Shown piece after piece: positions 8,594 through 16,338 of a stretch of 64,000 nt of DNA; positions within the stretch are counted from its first letter, which is position 1; each line of letters begins with the position of its first letter. The notes beneath the pieces were generated by a model. That model was not told the origin of the DNA, ran no database searches, and saw nothing but the letters and a program-made list of their open reading frames with translations. The position numbers were made by a program, and so were the translations under genes. The stretch is from Bosea sp. (in: a-proteobacteria) (GTDB lineage Bacteria > Pseudomonadota > Alphaproteobacteria > Rhizobiales > Beijerinckiaceae). The DNA lies in contig NZ_JAMLIX010000001.1 in NCBI RefSeq assembly GCF_023953965.1, forward strand, positions 806,001-870,000. Reading direction: 5' to 3'.

Positions 8594-9550
8594 TTGGGCC
8601 GCATCGACCCGCGCGAGCTGATCGGGCGCTACGGCACGGCGATCGCCGGGCTTGCGCTGATCCTGTTCTTCCTGATCTTCGCGCAAAACTTCGCCAGCGC
8701 GACCAACATCGTCAACGTACTGAAGGATACGAGCTTCCTCGCCATCCTGGCGCTGGGCTTCGCGCTCGCCTTCACCGTCGCCGAGCTCGACCTCTCGGTG
8801 GCGGAGATGGCGAGCCTCGCCGCCGTCGTCTGCGGCTGGCTGGTGCATGCGCAATATCCACCCGCCGTCGCGGTCATGGCCGCGCTCGGCGTCGGCGTCG
8901 GGCTCGGCCTCCTGAACGGCTATGGCGTCACCGTGCTGCGCATCCCCTCGCTGATCATGACGCTGGGCACGGCGGCGATCGCCAAGGGCCTCGCCTTCAT
9001 GATCACGCAAGGGGTCGCCTTCGTCGGGCGCTGGCCGGTCGGCTTCACCGGGCTCGCCCGCGGCTATAGCTTCGGCATCCCCAATCTCGTGCTCTGGATG
9101 ACGGGCGCGACCCTCTTCGCCTGGGGCCTCGTCAAATGGACGAAGACCGGCGCCCACATGGTCGCGACCGGCGAGGCCGACGAGGCGGCGCGGCTCGCCG
9201 GCATCGCCACCGCCCGGATGAAGCGCATCGGCCTGCTGCTCGCCGGCGTCTTCGCCAGCCTCATGGCCGTGCTGCTCGCCGCCAACCTGTCCTCGGCCGC
9301 GCCGAACATGGCGGGCGACTACCTGCTCTATGCGATCGCCGCCGTGCTGCTCGGCATGACCATGTTCGAGCCCGGCAAGCCCAACGTCCCCGGCACCGTC
9401 TTTGCGGCGCTGGTGCTCAAGGTGCTCGGCAACGGGCTGGTCCTGCTCGGCGCACCCTATTACGTTCAGGACATCGTGCTCGGCGCGATCATCATCGGCT
9501 CGGTCGCCTTCTCGGCCAGCGCGATGAAGAAGGCGGCGTTCAAGGTCTAG
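8594..9550 (+). CDS. Sugar-type ABC transporter permease (RbsC/FrcC-like)
   Basis: A 318-residue inner-membrane protein of the BPD_transp_2 family with about 8-10 hydrophobic segments. The characteristic LALGFALAFTVAELDLSVAEMASLAA corresponds to the conserved segment of ribose-type permeases (usually with DLSVG). The start is TTG at 8594, fixed by the adjoining SDR stop (TGA at 8590-8592) and the run AGGGGAG just upstream. It forms the importer with the binding protein at 9590 and the ATPase at 10566. Only one permease gene is present, so a homodimeric channel is expected. Confidence 0.92.
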   Translation: MGRIDPRELIGRYGTAIAGLALILFFLIFAQNFASATNIVNVLKDTSFLAILALGFALAFTVAELDLSVAEMASLAAVVCGWLVHAQYPPAVAVMAALGVGVGLGLLNGYGVTVLRIPSLIMTLGTAAIAKGLAFMITQGVAFVGRWPVGFTGLARGYSFGIPNLVLWMTGATLFAWGLVKWTKTGAHMVATGEADEAARLAGIATARMKRIGLLLAGVFASLMAVLLAANLSSAAPNMAGDYLLYAIAAVLLGMTMFEPGKPNVPGTVFAALVLKVLGNGLVLLGAPYYVQDIVLGAIIIGSVAFSASAMKKAAFKV

Positions 9551-9589
9551 ATTCTCAAGACGACAAACCGGATGAGGGGAACGGATTTC

Positions 9590-10534
9590 ATGTTGGATTT
9601 CAGAAAAATGCTGGTGGCCGCCGCCGCGCTCGTCGCGCTCGGCCAGCCGGCGGGGGCCTTCGAGGTCGGCATCATCGGCTTCCAGTTCACCTCGGAGACG
9701 CATGCGCGCGTCGCCAATGCGGCGGCCGCCGCTGCCAAGGCCAGGGGCTGGAACGTCACGCTGCTGAACTCGGAAGGCGCGCTGCCCAAGCACGCCGAGC
9801 AGTTCGACGCGCTGATCGCCAAGAAGGTCGACGCCATCATCATCGCCATGGGCAAGCCGGTCGAGGCCGACGCCCAGTTCAAGGCGGCCAAGGACGCCAA
9901 GATCCCGGTCGTCACCGTGCAGTCGGGGGCAAGCCCGCACGCGCTGTTCGACATCCAGTCGAACGAGTACAAGATCGGCGCCGACGCCGCGCTCTATCTG
10001 CTCGGCCAGCTCGGCTTCCAGGGCAACATCCTGACCGCCCGCTTCGACCTCAACGTCGCCTCGCGCATCCGCGGCAAGATCCTCGACGTGGTGCTCTCCG
10101 AGAACCAGGCGGTGAAGGAGATCGGCAAGTTCTCGATGGCCCGCACCCAGAGCTGGCGCGACGACGTGCGCGCCGGCATGCAGGCGCTGCTCCTGCAGAA
10201 TCAGGGCAAGGTCAACGGCATCTGGGTCTCCTTCGACGGCCAGGCCTACATCATCGACGACCTGCTGCAGGCGCAAGGCGTCAAGAAGGGGCAGATCCCG
10301 ATGGTCTCGGTCGATGGCGGCCAGGAGAGCTACGAGCGCATCGCCGATCCGAACTCGACCTTCATGGCCACCGTCTCGATCCCCTTCGAGGAGATGGGCA
10401 AGCAGGCGGTCGACGCGATCCAGGCGATCGCCGTCGACAAGAAGCCGAAGGAGAGCGTCACCCCGGGCCCCTATCTCTTCGTGGACGCCGTGCTGGTCGA
10501 CAAGAACAACGTCCAGCAGTTCCTGAAGAAGTGA
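9590..10534 (+). CDS. Periplasmic sugar-binding protein of ABC importer
   Basis: A 314-residue Peripla_BP_4-type binding protein. The signal peptide is MLDFRKMLVAAAALVALGQPAGA, with cleavage expected before FEVGIIGFQF. I chose ATG 9590 because AGGGGA at 9575-9580 is well spaced; an ATG at 9572 would place that site inside the gene. The body shows ribose-binding-protein-like alternation (DALIAKKVDAIIIAMGKPVEAD, KIPVVTVQSG, DGQAYIIDDLLQA). It delivers an unknown sugar or nucleoside to the permease encoded upstream. The neighbouring nucleoside hydrolase makes nucleosides or ribose-like ligands plausible. Confidence 0.92.
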   Translation: MLDFRKMLVAAAALVALGQPAGAFEVGIIGFQFTSETHARVANAAAAAAKARGWNVTLLNSEGALPKHAEQFDALIAKKVDAIIIAMGKPVEADAQFKAAKDAKIPVVTVQSGASPHALFDIQSNEYKIGADAALYLLGQLGFQGNILTARFDLNVASRIRGKILDVVLSENQAVKEIGKFSMARTQSWRDDVRAGMQALLLQNQGKVNGIWVSFDGQAYIIDDLLQAQGVKKGQIPMVSVDGGQESYERIADPNSTFMATVSIPFEEMGKQAVDAIQAIAVDKKPKESVTPGPYLFVDAVLVDKNNVQQFLKK

Positions 10535-10565
10535 CGGCATCGGGCGACAGGCGAGCGATCCGGCG

Positions 10566-11324
10566 ATGACCACCCCCCTCCTCTCGCTACGCGGCATCGG
10601 CAAGGCCTACGGCCCGGTCGTCGCCGTGCGCGAGGTCGATCTCGACATCTTCGCGGGCGAGGTGGTGGCGCTGTGCGGCGACAACGGCGCCGGCAAGTCG
10701 AGCCTGATCAAGGTGATCTCCGGCGCCGAGGAGGCGACCAGCGGCACGATCAGCCTGCGCGGCAAGCCGGTCACCTTCGCCTCGCCGCACGACGCGCTGG
10801 AGAACGGCGTCGCGACGATCTACCAGGATCTCGCGCTGGCGCCGCGCCTCTCGATCGCCCAGAACGTCTTCATGGGCTCGGAGCTGACGAAGCCGGTGCT
10901 GCTGCCCTTCCTGCGCATCCTCGACAAGAAGAGGATGATCGCGGAATCGCAGCGCTATCTCGCGCAGCTCTCCGCCGCCGTCACCGACATGACGCGGCCG
11001 GTCGAGCGGCTCTCCGGCGGCCAGCGCCAGGCGGTCGCGATCTCGCGGGCGCTGCGCTGGAACGCCGAGATCATCATCATGGACGAGCCGACCGCCGCGC
11101 TCGGCGTCAAGGAAAGCGCGCTCGTCCTCGACCTGATCCGCAAGCTCAAGGCAGACGGGCGCACCGTCATCCTGATCAGCCACAACATGCGCGACGTCGT
11201 GGCGCTGGCCGATCGCGTCGTGATCATGGGCGCGGGACGCAAATATGTCGACCGGCCGCTCGGCGACCTCTCAGCCGACGACATCGCCCATCTGATCATG
11301 GCCGGTAACGCCAGGGCGGCATGA
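10566..11324 (+). CDS. Sugar-type ABC transporter ATP-binding protein (single ATPase domain)
   Basis: A 252-residue ATPase. Walker A is GDNGAGKSS (about residues 38-46), the Q-loop IYQDLALAPRLS, the signature LSGGQRQAVAIS, Walker B IIIMDEPTAALG and the switch LISHN. It carries one ATPase domain, unlike the duplicated RbsA type (around 500 residues), and so resembles the FrcA branch. It energises uptake by the permease at 8594. The ATGA overlap with the next gene (4 bases) points to coupled translation with the nucleoside hydrolase. Confidence 0.93.
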   Translation: MTTPLLSLRGIGKAYGPVVAVREVDLDIFAGEVVALCGDNGAGKSSLIKVISGAEEATSGTISLRGKPVTFASPHDALENGVATIYQDLALAPRLSIAQNVFMGSELTKPVLLPFLRILDKKRMIAESQRYLAQLSAAVTDMTRPVERLSGGQRQAVAISRALRWNAEIIIMDEPTAALGVKESALVLDLIRKLKADGRTVILISHNMRDVVALADRVVIMGAGRKYVDRPLGDLSADDIAHLIMAGNARAA

Positions 11325-12265
11325 AAGACGGCCTGATGCGCGAGACCATCGTCATCGACACCGACCCCGGCCAGGACGACGCGGTCGCCCTGCTCCTCGC
11401 CTTCGCCAGCCGCGAGCGGCTCGACCTCAAGGCGATCACCACGGTCGCCGGCAATGTCCCGGTGGCGCAAACCACCGCTAACGCGCTGCGCATCCGCGAT
11501 CTCGCCGGGCGCGACGACATCCCCGTCCATCGCGGCACGGACGGACCGCTGGTCCTGCCGCTCGAAACCGCCGAATTCGTCTGCGGCCCGGACGGGCTTG
11601 CCGGTGCCGGGCTGCCCCCGCCCCAAAGCGAGGCGGAAACCGGCCATGCCGTGCAGGCGATCGTCGATCTCTGCCGCGCCGCGCCCGCCGACGGGATCAC
11701 GCTGTGCCCGCTCGGCCCGCTGACCAACCTCGGGCTCGCCTTCCGGCTCGCGCCCGAGATCCTGCCGAAGGTCAGGCGCATCGTGCTGATGGGCGGGGCG
11801 ATCGGGCTCGGCAACATCACGCCGGCGGCCGAGTTCAACGCCTATGTCGATCCGCATGCGGCGGCGGTGGTCCTGGGCTCAGGCCGGCCGATCGTGATGA
11901 TCGGTCTCGGCGTCACGCTCCAGGCCATCGCCAGCCACGCGCAGGTCGAGCGCATCGGCGGGCTCGGCAACGGTGCCGGCCGGGCCGTGCACGGCATGCT
12001 GACCCGCCCGCGCCCCGGCGGGCTCGGCTCCGACGGCCATCCGATGCACGACCCCTGCGTCATCGCCTTCCTGCTCTGGCCGGAGCTGTTTACGGGCCGC
12101 GACTGCTTCGTTGCGGTCGAGACCGGCGACGGGCCCCTGCGCGGGCGCACCACCATCGACTGGAACGGCCGCCTGAAGCGCGCGCCCAACGCCCATGTCG
12201 TTTCCGCCGTGAAGGCCCATGAGCTGTTCGAGCGGATGATCGAACGCCTCGCCACGCTGCCCTGA
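11321..12265 (+). CDS. Inosine/uridine-preferring nucleoside hydrolase family protein
   Basis: A 314-residue enzyme with the calcium-binding N-terminal signature DTDPGQDDAVALLLAF, the internal EFNAYVDPHAAAVVL block and the later HPMHDPCVIAF carrying the catalytic-region histidine and aspartate. The family hydrolyses the N-glycosidic bond of nucleosides to free base and ribose in the cytoplasm. Start at ATG 11321 overlaps the ATPase gene by 4 bases; a second in-frame ATG lies five codons on. Its place in the ABC operon suggests the imported substrate contains an N-glycoside, or that released ribose feeds the SDR and FGGY kinase. Confidence 0.93.
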   Translation: MKDGLMRETIVIDTDPGQDDAVALLLAFASRERLDLKAITTVAGNVPVAQTTANALRIRDLAGRDDIPVHRGTDGPLVLPLETAEFVCGPDGLAGAGLPPPQSEAETGHAVQAIVDLCRAAPADGITLCPLGPLTNLGLAFRLAPEILPKVRRIVLMGGAIGLGNITPAAEFNAYVDPHAAAVVLGSGRPIVMIGLGVTLQAIASHAQVERIGGLGNGAGRAVHGMLTRPRPGGLGSDGHPMHDPCVIAFLLWPELFTGRDCFVAVETGDGPLRGRTTIDWNGRLKRAPNAHVVSAVKAHELFERMIERLATLP

Positions 12266-12277
12266 GAGACTAAAGCC

Positions 12278-12799
12278 ATGCCGCATTTCGTCGAAGCGCT
12301 GCAACGGGAGGCGGCGGACGCCGTCGCCGCGATGCGGGAGGCGGCCTTGCGCGCCCGCCACGCCCATGCCCGCGCCGAGCTGATGCGCCACATGCTGACC
12401 ACCGCCCGCAAGGTGAAGGATGAGCCCAGGGCCGCGGCCGTCGAGACTGTCGTGCGCGAATGGATGGACGCCTGGAACCTCGGCCGCGACGACTGGCCGC
12501 AGATCGCCCGCGAGATGACGGCCTTCACGGAAGCCTTCCACGACTATGCCAACGCGCCCGGCGATGCGCAGGACGCAGCGTTACGCGCGGCCTGCGCCGC
12601 GCTCGATGCCGTGCTGGCGCGGGAAGGCACCTCGATCTCCGATGAGATGGCCTTCCGCTCGCAATGCGCCCATGGCTGGTGGGAGTTGGTGAAGCCGGTT
12701 CCGGCCGGGCTGCCGGGCCGCAAGCCGCGCCCTTCAGTGCCGCAGCTCGAAGCCGGCAAGCCGTTCTGGGAAGCCGGCTGCGCCGATTTCTGCCGCTGA
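12278..12799 (+). CDS. Uncharacterised protein at the end of the sugar/nucleoside operon
   Basis: A 173-residue soluble protein that I do not recognise. The first two thirds look helical, with Ala/Arg/Glu-rich heptad-like stretches (AVAAMREAALRARHAHARAEL); the last part has conserved-looking aromatic and cysteine residues (CAHGWWELVKP, FWEAGCADFCR) and a proline-rich linker. No signal peptide or membrane segment is visible. It begins 12 bases after the nucleoside hydrolase stop, so it should be in the same transcript. Function unknown; an accessory role in the pathway is only a positional guess. Confidence 0.75.
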   Translation: MPHFVEALQREAADAVAAMREAALRARHAHARAELMRHMLTTARKVKDEPRAAAVETVVREWMDAWNLGRDDWPQIAREMTAFTEAFHDYANAPGDAQDAALRAACAALDAVLAREGTSISDEMAFRSQCAHGWWELVKPVPAGLPGRKPRPSVPQLEAGKPFWEAGCADFCR

Positions 12800-12819
12800 A
12801 GCGCGGCCCCCTGGGCGAT

Positions 12820-12911
12820 GTGGACAGTTTCCGGATCACTCCCGGCGGGCGCCACTCCGAGTCCGCGCCTGCGGCGCGCCCCGGAATGACAATCCTATGC
12901 CAACTATCCAC
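12820..12911. repeat. Inverted-repeat-bounded 92-bp intergenic element between convergent genes
   Basis: GTGGACAGTT (12820-12829) and AACTATCCAC (12902-12911) are inverted repeats matching at 9 of 10 positions, enclosing a GC-rich interior with its own short palindromes (GGCGCGCC). It fills most of the gap between the convergent genes ending at 12799 and 12917. No target-site duplication is visible. It could be a degenerate extragenic palindromic or MITE-like element, or a long-armed terminator. There is no adjacent T-tract. Confidence 0.4.
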
Positions 12912-12916
12912 GGCTC

Positions 12917-13273
12917 CTAAGGCAGCTGCTGGTTCTCGAAGAAGCCGTCCAGCGGGATCTGCGTCGTCTTCTCGAAATCGTCCATCGCGTCGAGCAGGCG
13001 CCGGCGATAGCTCAACAGCGCCAGCAGCAGTTGCGCCGCATCGCGCGACAGCCCGTAGCGCGCCCAGCTCTGCGATGTCCGCCGCTCCAGCCCGATCTGG
13101 TCGCCGAACGCCTCGACCGTCTCGAAGCCGAGCCCGCGGACGACCTCCCGCAACTCCTGCGCCGACATGCGCGGCTTCACCACGTGGGAATGCACCCGCT
13201 CCAGCATGAGGCGGATGTCGGATGGCCGGAACTCAAGGGAGTTGCGCGCGAACTGCTCGAAGTTGTTGGCCAT
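12917..13273 (-). CDS. Small helix-turn-helix-like protein of unknown function
   Basis: A 118-residue protein beginning MANNFEQFARNSLEFRPSDI. I chose the ATG at 13273 because GGGAG sits 6 bases upstream on the minus strand; 48 further in-frame codons upstream look non-coding. Residues about 44-85 (ELREVVRGLGFETVEAFGDQ, then IGLERRTSQSWARYGLSRDA) resemble an HTH of the XRE/CI type, in which a region resembling a recognition helix precedes a Trp. It is divergent from the ABC/MBL/SurE operon and could regulate it, but that is inference from position. No known family assigned. Confidence 0.7.
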   Translation of the reverse strand: MANNFEQFARNSLEFRPSDIRLMLERVHSHVVKPRMSAQELREVVRGLGFETVEAFGDQIGLERRTSQSWARYGLSRDAAQLLLALLSYRRRLLDAMDDFEKTTQIPLDGFFENQQLP

Positions 13274-13613
13274 GTCGTTTCTCCCGCTCGCCTCCCGCCG
13301 CCGCCGGACCGGCCCCATGATACCCGGCTTCGCCGGATGGTCCACCATCACGATCCGTCGCACCTCGCCCGCGACGGGCGATCCGGGCATTTGTCCGCTT
13401 GACGGGAAGTAAGCCATGTTCTTTTGTTCTCCGCGAAGAACATTTGTCCTGGGAGAGGCTCACCCGTTCCACCATCCCTGCCGGCCGCAGGGTCTCATAG
13501 GCGTTGACAGCGGCGCCGATCGCACCGCCTGTCATGGAACTGCAACAAAGCTCAACGAAACCGTCGGCGCCTTCCGGCCCGGGACGGCATCATTCCACGG
13601 AGGACAGCCCATC
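13274..13613. other. Gene-free divergent promoter region (340 bases)
   Basis: This gap separates the minus-strand HTH-like gene from the plus-strand ABC/MBL/SurE operon. It contains the inverted repeat at 13416-13443 and a TTGACG at 13399-13404 that could be a plus-strand -35 element with a -10 overlapping the repeat. The GGAGGA at 13599-13604 is the ribosome-binding site for the ATG at 13614. No RNA gene is evident in the rest. Confidence 0.5.
13416..13443. promoter_or_regulatory. Perfect 8-bp inverted repeat, candidate operator of the ABC/MBL/SurE operon
   Basis: ATGTTCTT (13416-13423) and AAGAACAT (13436-13443) are perfect inverted repeats 12 bases apart; an additional GTTC half-site occurs at 13426-13429. 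The element is about 170 bases before the binding-protein start and lies just downstream of TTGACG at 13399. The half-site resembles the arm of the palindrome in the haem locus (38594-38624). The regulator is unknown; the spacing does not match the alphaproteobacterial LexA box GTTC-N7-GTTC. Confidence 0.5.
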
Positions 13614-14609
13614 ATGTCGCAGACCAGACGTTCCCTGATCGCCGCCGCCGTCGGCGGCGCGCTCGCGGTTTCCGCGCCCGCCTTCGCCCAGGCCCCGTCG
13701 GGCAAGCTCGTGCTCTACACCTCGCAGCCGGAGAAGGACGCAGCCCAGACCACCGCCGCCTTCAAGAAGGCCTATCCCAATGTCGAGATCGAGATCTTCC
13801 GCTCCGGCACGACCGAGGTGATGGGCAAGCTCGCCGCCGAGATCTCGGCCGGCCAGCCCGGCGCCGACGTGCTGCTGATCGCGGACGCCGCGAGCATGGA
13901 GATCCTGAAGGGGCAAAACCAGCTCCTCGCCTATCCCGGCGCCAAGACCGACGGGCTGCAGGAAGGCTCCTTCGACAAGGACAAGACCTATTTCGGCTCC
14001 AAGCTGATCACCACAGGCATCGCCTTCAACACCGCCGCCAAGGAGAAGCCGGCCTCCTGGAACGATCTCACCAACCCGGCGCTCAAGGGCCAGATCTCGA
14101 TGCCGAGCCCGCTCTATTCGGGCGCGGCCGCGATCATGCTCTCGACCATGACGGCGCGCCCCGATCTCGGCTGGAAGCTGTTCGAGGGGCTGAAGGCGAA
14201 CGAGGCCGTCGCGGTGCGCGGCAACGGCGCCGTGCTGAAATCCGTCGCCACCGGCGAGAAGGCCTATGGCGTGCTGGTCGACTTCATGGCCTTCAACGCC
14301 AAGAAGCAGGGCTCGCCGGTCGAGTTCGTCTTCCCGAAGGAGGGCGCGCCGGCCGTGACCGAGCCCGTCGCCATCGTCAAGACGACCAAGAACGAGGCCG
14401 CCGCCAAGGCGTTCGTCGACTTCATCCTCTCCGACGACGGCCAGAAGCTCGCGCTGTCGATGGGCTACATCCCGGCCAAGCCCAGCATCGGCTCGCCCGC
14501 CTGGCTGCCGGAAGGCACCAAGATCAACGTCATGCCTTCCGACATCGCGGCCGTGGTCAAGGCGACGGAGGCCGACAAGGCCCGCTTCGCCACCATGTTC
14601 GGCAACTGA
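13614..14609 (+). CDS. Extracellular solute-binding protein of Fbp/phosphonate-type ABC importer
   Basis: A 331-residue periplasmic binding protein with signal peptide MSQTRRSLIAAAVGGALAVS ending at AFAQA. The mature start KLVLYTSQPEKDAAQTTAAFKKAYPNVEIEIFRSGTTEV is shared by ferric-iron (FbpA-like) and 2-aminoethylphosphonate-binding families. GGAGGA lies 9 bases before the ATG. The conserved tyrosine pair that binds iron in FbpA is not obvious, so iron is not assured. The gene leads a five-gene operon with permease, ATPase, an MBL hydrolase and a SurE nucleotidase, which favours an organophosphate or nucleotide-type ligand. Confidence 0.9.
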   Translation: MSQTRRSLIAAAVGGALAVSAPAFAQAPSGKLVLYTSQPEKDAAQTTAAFKKAYPNVEIEIFRSGTTEVMGKLAAEISAGQPGADVLLIADAASMEILKGQNQLLAYPGAKTDGLQEGSFDKDKTYFGSKLITTGIAFNTAAKEKPASWNDLTNPALKGQISMPSPLYSGAAAIMLSTMTARPDLGWKLFEGLKANEAVAVRGNGAVLKSVATGEKAYGVLVDFMAFNAKKQGSPVEFVFPKEGAPAVTEPVAIVKTTKNEAAAKAFVDFILSDDGQKLALSMGYIPAKPSIGSPAWLPEGTKINVMPSDIAAVVKATEADKARFATMFGN

Positions 14610-14625
14610 GCCGGACTGATCGCGC

Positions 14626-16338
14626 ATGTCCCGCGCCGATGCCGCGACGCTGCGCACGCGCGTCGAGGAGACGGGCCTCCTGTGGGGGCTCGTCGGCCTC
14701 GTCGCGCTTCTGTCGGTGCTGCCGATCGGGCGCCTGATCGTCGAGGGCCTCGCCCCCGGCGGCCAGCTCTCGGCGACGGCGCTCGGCAAGGTGATGGCGA
14801 GCCCGACGACCTGGACGGCGACCGCCAACAGCCTGGTCACGGCGATCTGCGCCACCGTGCTCGCCACGCTGATCGGCGGGACGGTGGCGCTGCTCGCGAC
14901 GCTGACCGACATCCGCGCCCGCAACGCCTTCACCTTCTGCTTCGTCCTGCCGCTGATGATCGCCCCGCAGGTCACGGCGCTGGCCTGGCTCCAGCTCTTC
15001 GGCCCGTCGAGCACGCTGCTCAAGCTGATCGGCATGGCGCCGCCGCTCGGCAGCCGCAACCCGCTCTATTCGCGCGAGGGCATCATCCTGCTGCTCGGGC
15101 TGCAATATGCGCCGCTGGTCTTCCTGACGCTGCGCGCCGGCTTGCGCGCCCTGCCCAAGGAGCTGATCGAGGCGGGGCTTGCCGTGGGCGCGAGCCCGCT
15201 CACCGTGCTGCGCACCGTCGTCCTGCCGCTGATGACGCCGCCGCTCGTCGCCGGCATCGCGCTGTGCTTCGTCTCCAGCCTCGGCAATTTCGGCATTCCC
15301 GCCTTTCTCGGCATCCCCGGCAACTTCCTCGTCCTGCCGACGCTGATCTACCAGCGGCTGGCGGGCCTGGGGCCCGGCCTTCTCTCCGAGGTCGCGATCC
15401 TCTCGCTGCTGATCGGCCTGATCGCGATGGTCGGCATCCTGCTGCAGGACCTGATGCTGCGCCGCCGCGACTTCCGCATCACCACGACCTCGAGCGCGGC
15501 GCGCCCCTTCGAGCTCGGCCGCTGGCGCCGCCCGGTCGAGATCGGGCTGTGGAGCTTCGCCATCCTCGTGCTCGCCATGCCCTTCTTCGGCCTCGTCTCG
15601 ACCTCGCTGATCCCGGCCTTCGGCGTGCCGCTCAACGCCAGGACCGCGACGCTCGCCAACTATGCCTATGTGCTGATGGAGCACGCCGCCTCGAAGCGCG
15701 CCTTCGTCAACTCCTTCCTGATGTCGGCGGGCGCGGCGACCGCGATCGTGCTGATCTGCGTGCCGCTCGGCTATTTCATCGTCTGGAAGAAGTCGCGGGC
15801 GCTGCGCCTGCTCAACCTCGCCGCCGAACTGCCCTACGCCATGCCCGGCGTCGTGCTCGCCATCGCCGCGATCCTGCTCTTCCTCAAGCCGCTGCCGCTG
15901 ATCGGCGTCTCGCTCTACAACACGATCTGGATCATCCTCTTCGCCTATCTCGCCCGCTTCCTCGTGCTGGGCCTGCGCCCCGTCGTCAGCGGCTATCTCC
16001 AGGTCGACCGCACGCTGGAGGAGGCGGCGCAGATCGCCGGCGCCGGCCTGCCGCGGCGGCTCGTCACCGTGATCTTCCCGCTGGTCGCGCCGGCGGCGGT
16101 GGCGGGCGCGCTCCTGATCTTCCTCACCGCCTTCAACGAGCTCACCGTCTCGGCCCTGCTCTGGTCGTCCGGCGCGGAGACGCTCGGCGTCGTCGTCTTC
16201 TCCTTCGAGCAGGGCGGCGATTCGACCTATGCCTCGGCGCTGGCCACGATCACCGTCCTCGTCACCGTCTGCCTGATGGCCTCCACCACCCTCTTCGCCC
16301 AGAGATTGCCCCAGGGGGTCCTGCCATGGCGCGACTGA
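14626..16338 (+). CDS. ABC importer permease, fused double-domain (FbpB/ThiP-like)
   Basis: A 570-residue membrane protein with two BPD_transp_1 domains and about 12 hydrophobic segments. Each half carries the EAA loop contacting the ATPase: ELIEAGLAVGASPLTVLRTVVLPLM in the first and TLEEAAQIAGAGLPRRLVTVIFPLV in the second (each shown up to the hydrophobic segment). Duplicated permeases of this kind serve ferric-iron, thiamine and phosphonate importers. It starts 16 bases after the binding-protein stop and overlaps the ATPase gene by 13 bases. Confidence 0.92.
   Translation: MSRADAATLRTRVEETGLLWGLVGLVALLSVLPIGRLIVEGLAPGGQLSATALGKVMASPTTWTATANSLVTAICATVLATLIGGTVALLATLTDIRARNAFTFCFVLPLMIAPQVTALAWLQLFGPSSTLLKLIGMAPPLGSRNPLYSREGIILLLGLQYAPLVFLTLRAGLRALPKELIEAGLAVGASPLTVLRTVVLPLMTPPLVAGIALCFVSSLGNFGIPAFLGIPGNFLVLPTLIYQRLAGLGPGLLSEVAILSLLIGLIAMVGILLQDLMLRRRDFRITTTSSAARPFELGRWRRPVEIGLWSFAILVLAMPFFGLVSTSLIPAFGVPLNARTATLANYAYVLMEHAASKRAFVNSFLMSAGAATAIVLICVPLGYFIVWKKSRALRLLNLAAELPYAMPGVVLAIAAILLFLKPLPLIGVSLYNTIWIILFAYLARFLVLGLRPVVSGYLQVDRTLEEAAQIAGAGLPRRLVTVIFPLVAPAAVAGALLIFLTAFNELTVSALLWSSGAETLGVVVFSFEQGGDSTYASALATITVLVTVCLMASTTLFAQRLPQGVLPWRD

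Noticed and set aside
8537..10603. A 688-codon open frame on the minus strand across the ABC importer genes
   Set aside because: It is a high-GC antisense shadow: it runs opposite to genes with clear ABC and SDR motifs and its product is Arg/Asp/Gly-rich low complexity with no domain.
13416..13443. A LexA (SOS) box in the inverted repeat
   Set aside because: The alphaproteobacterial LexA motif is GTTC-N7-GTTC; here the direct half-sites are 4 bases apart and the inverted ones 12, so it does not fit.
14682..16325. An in-frame extension of the ATPase gene back across the permease
   Set aside because: The sequence there is the out-of-frame shadow of the permease; the ATPase motifs and typical start are at 16326.
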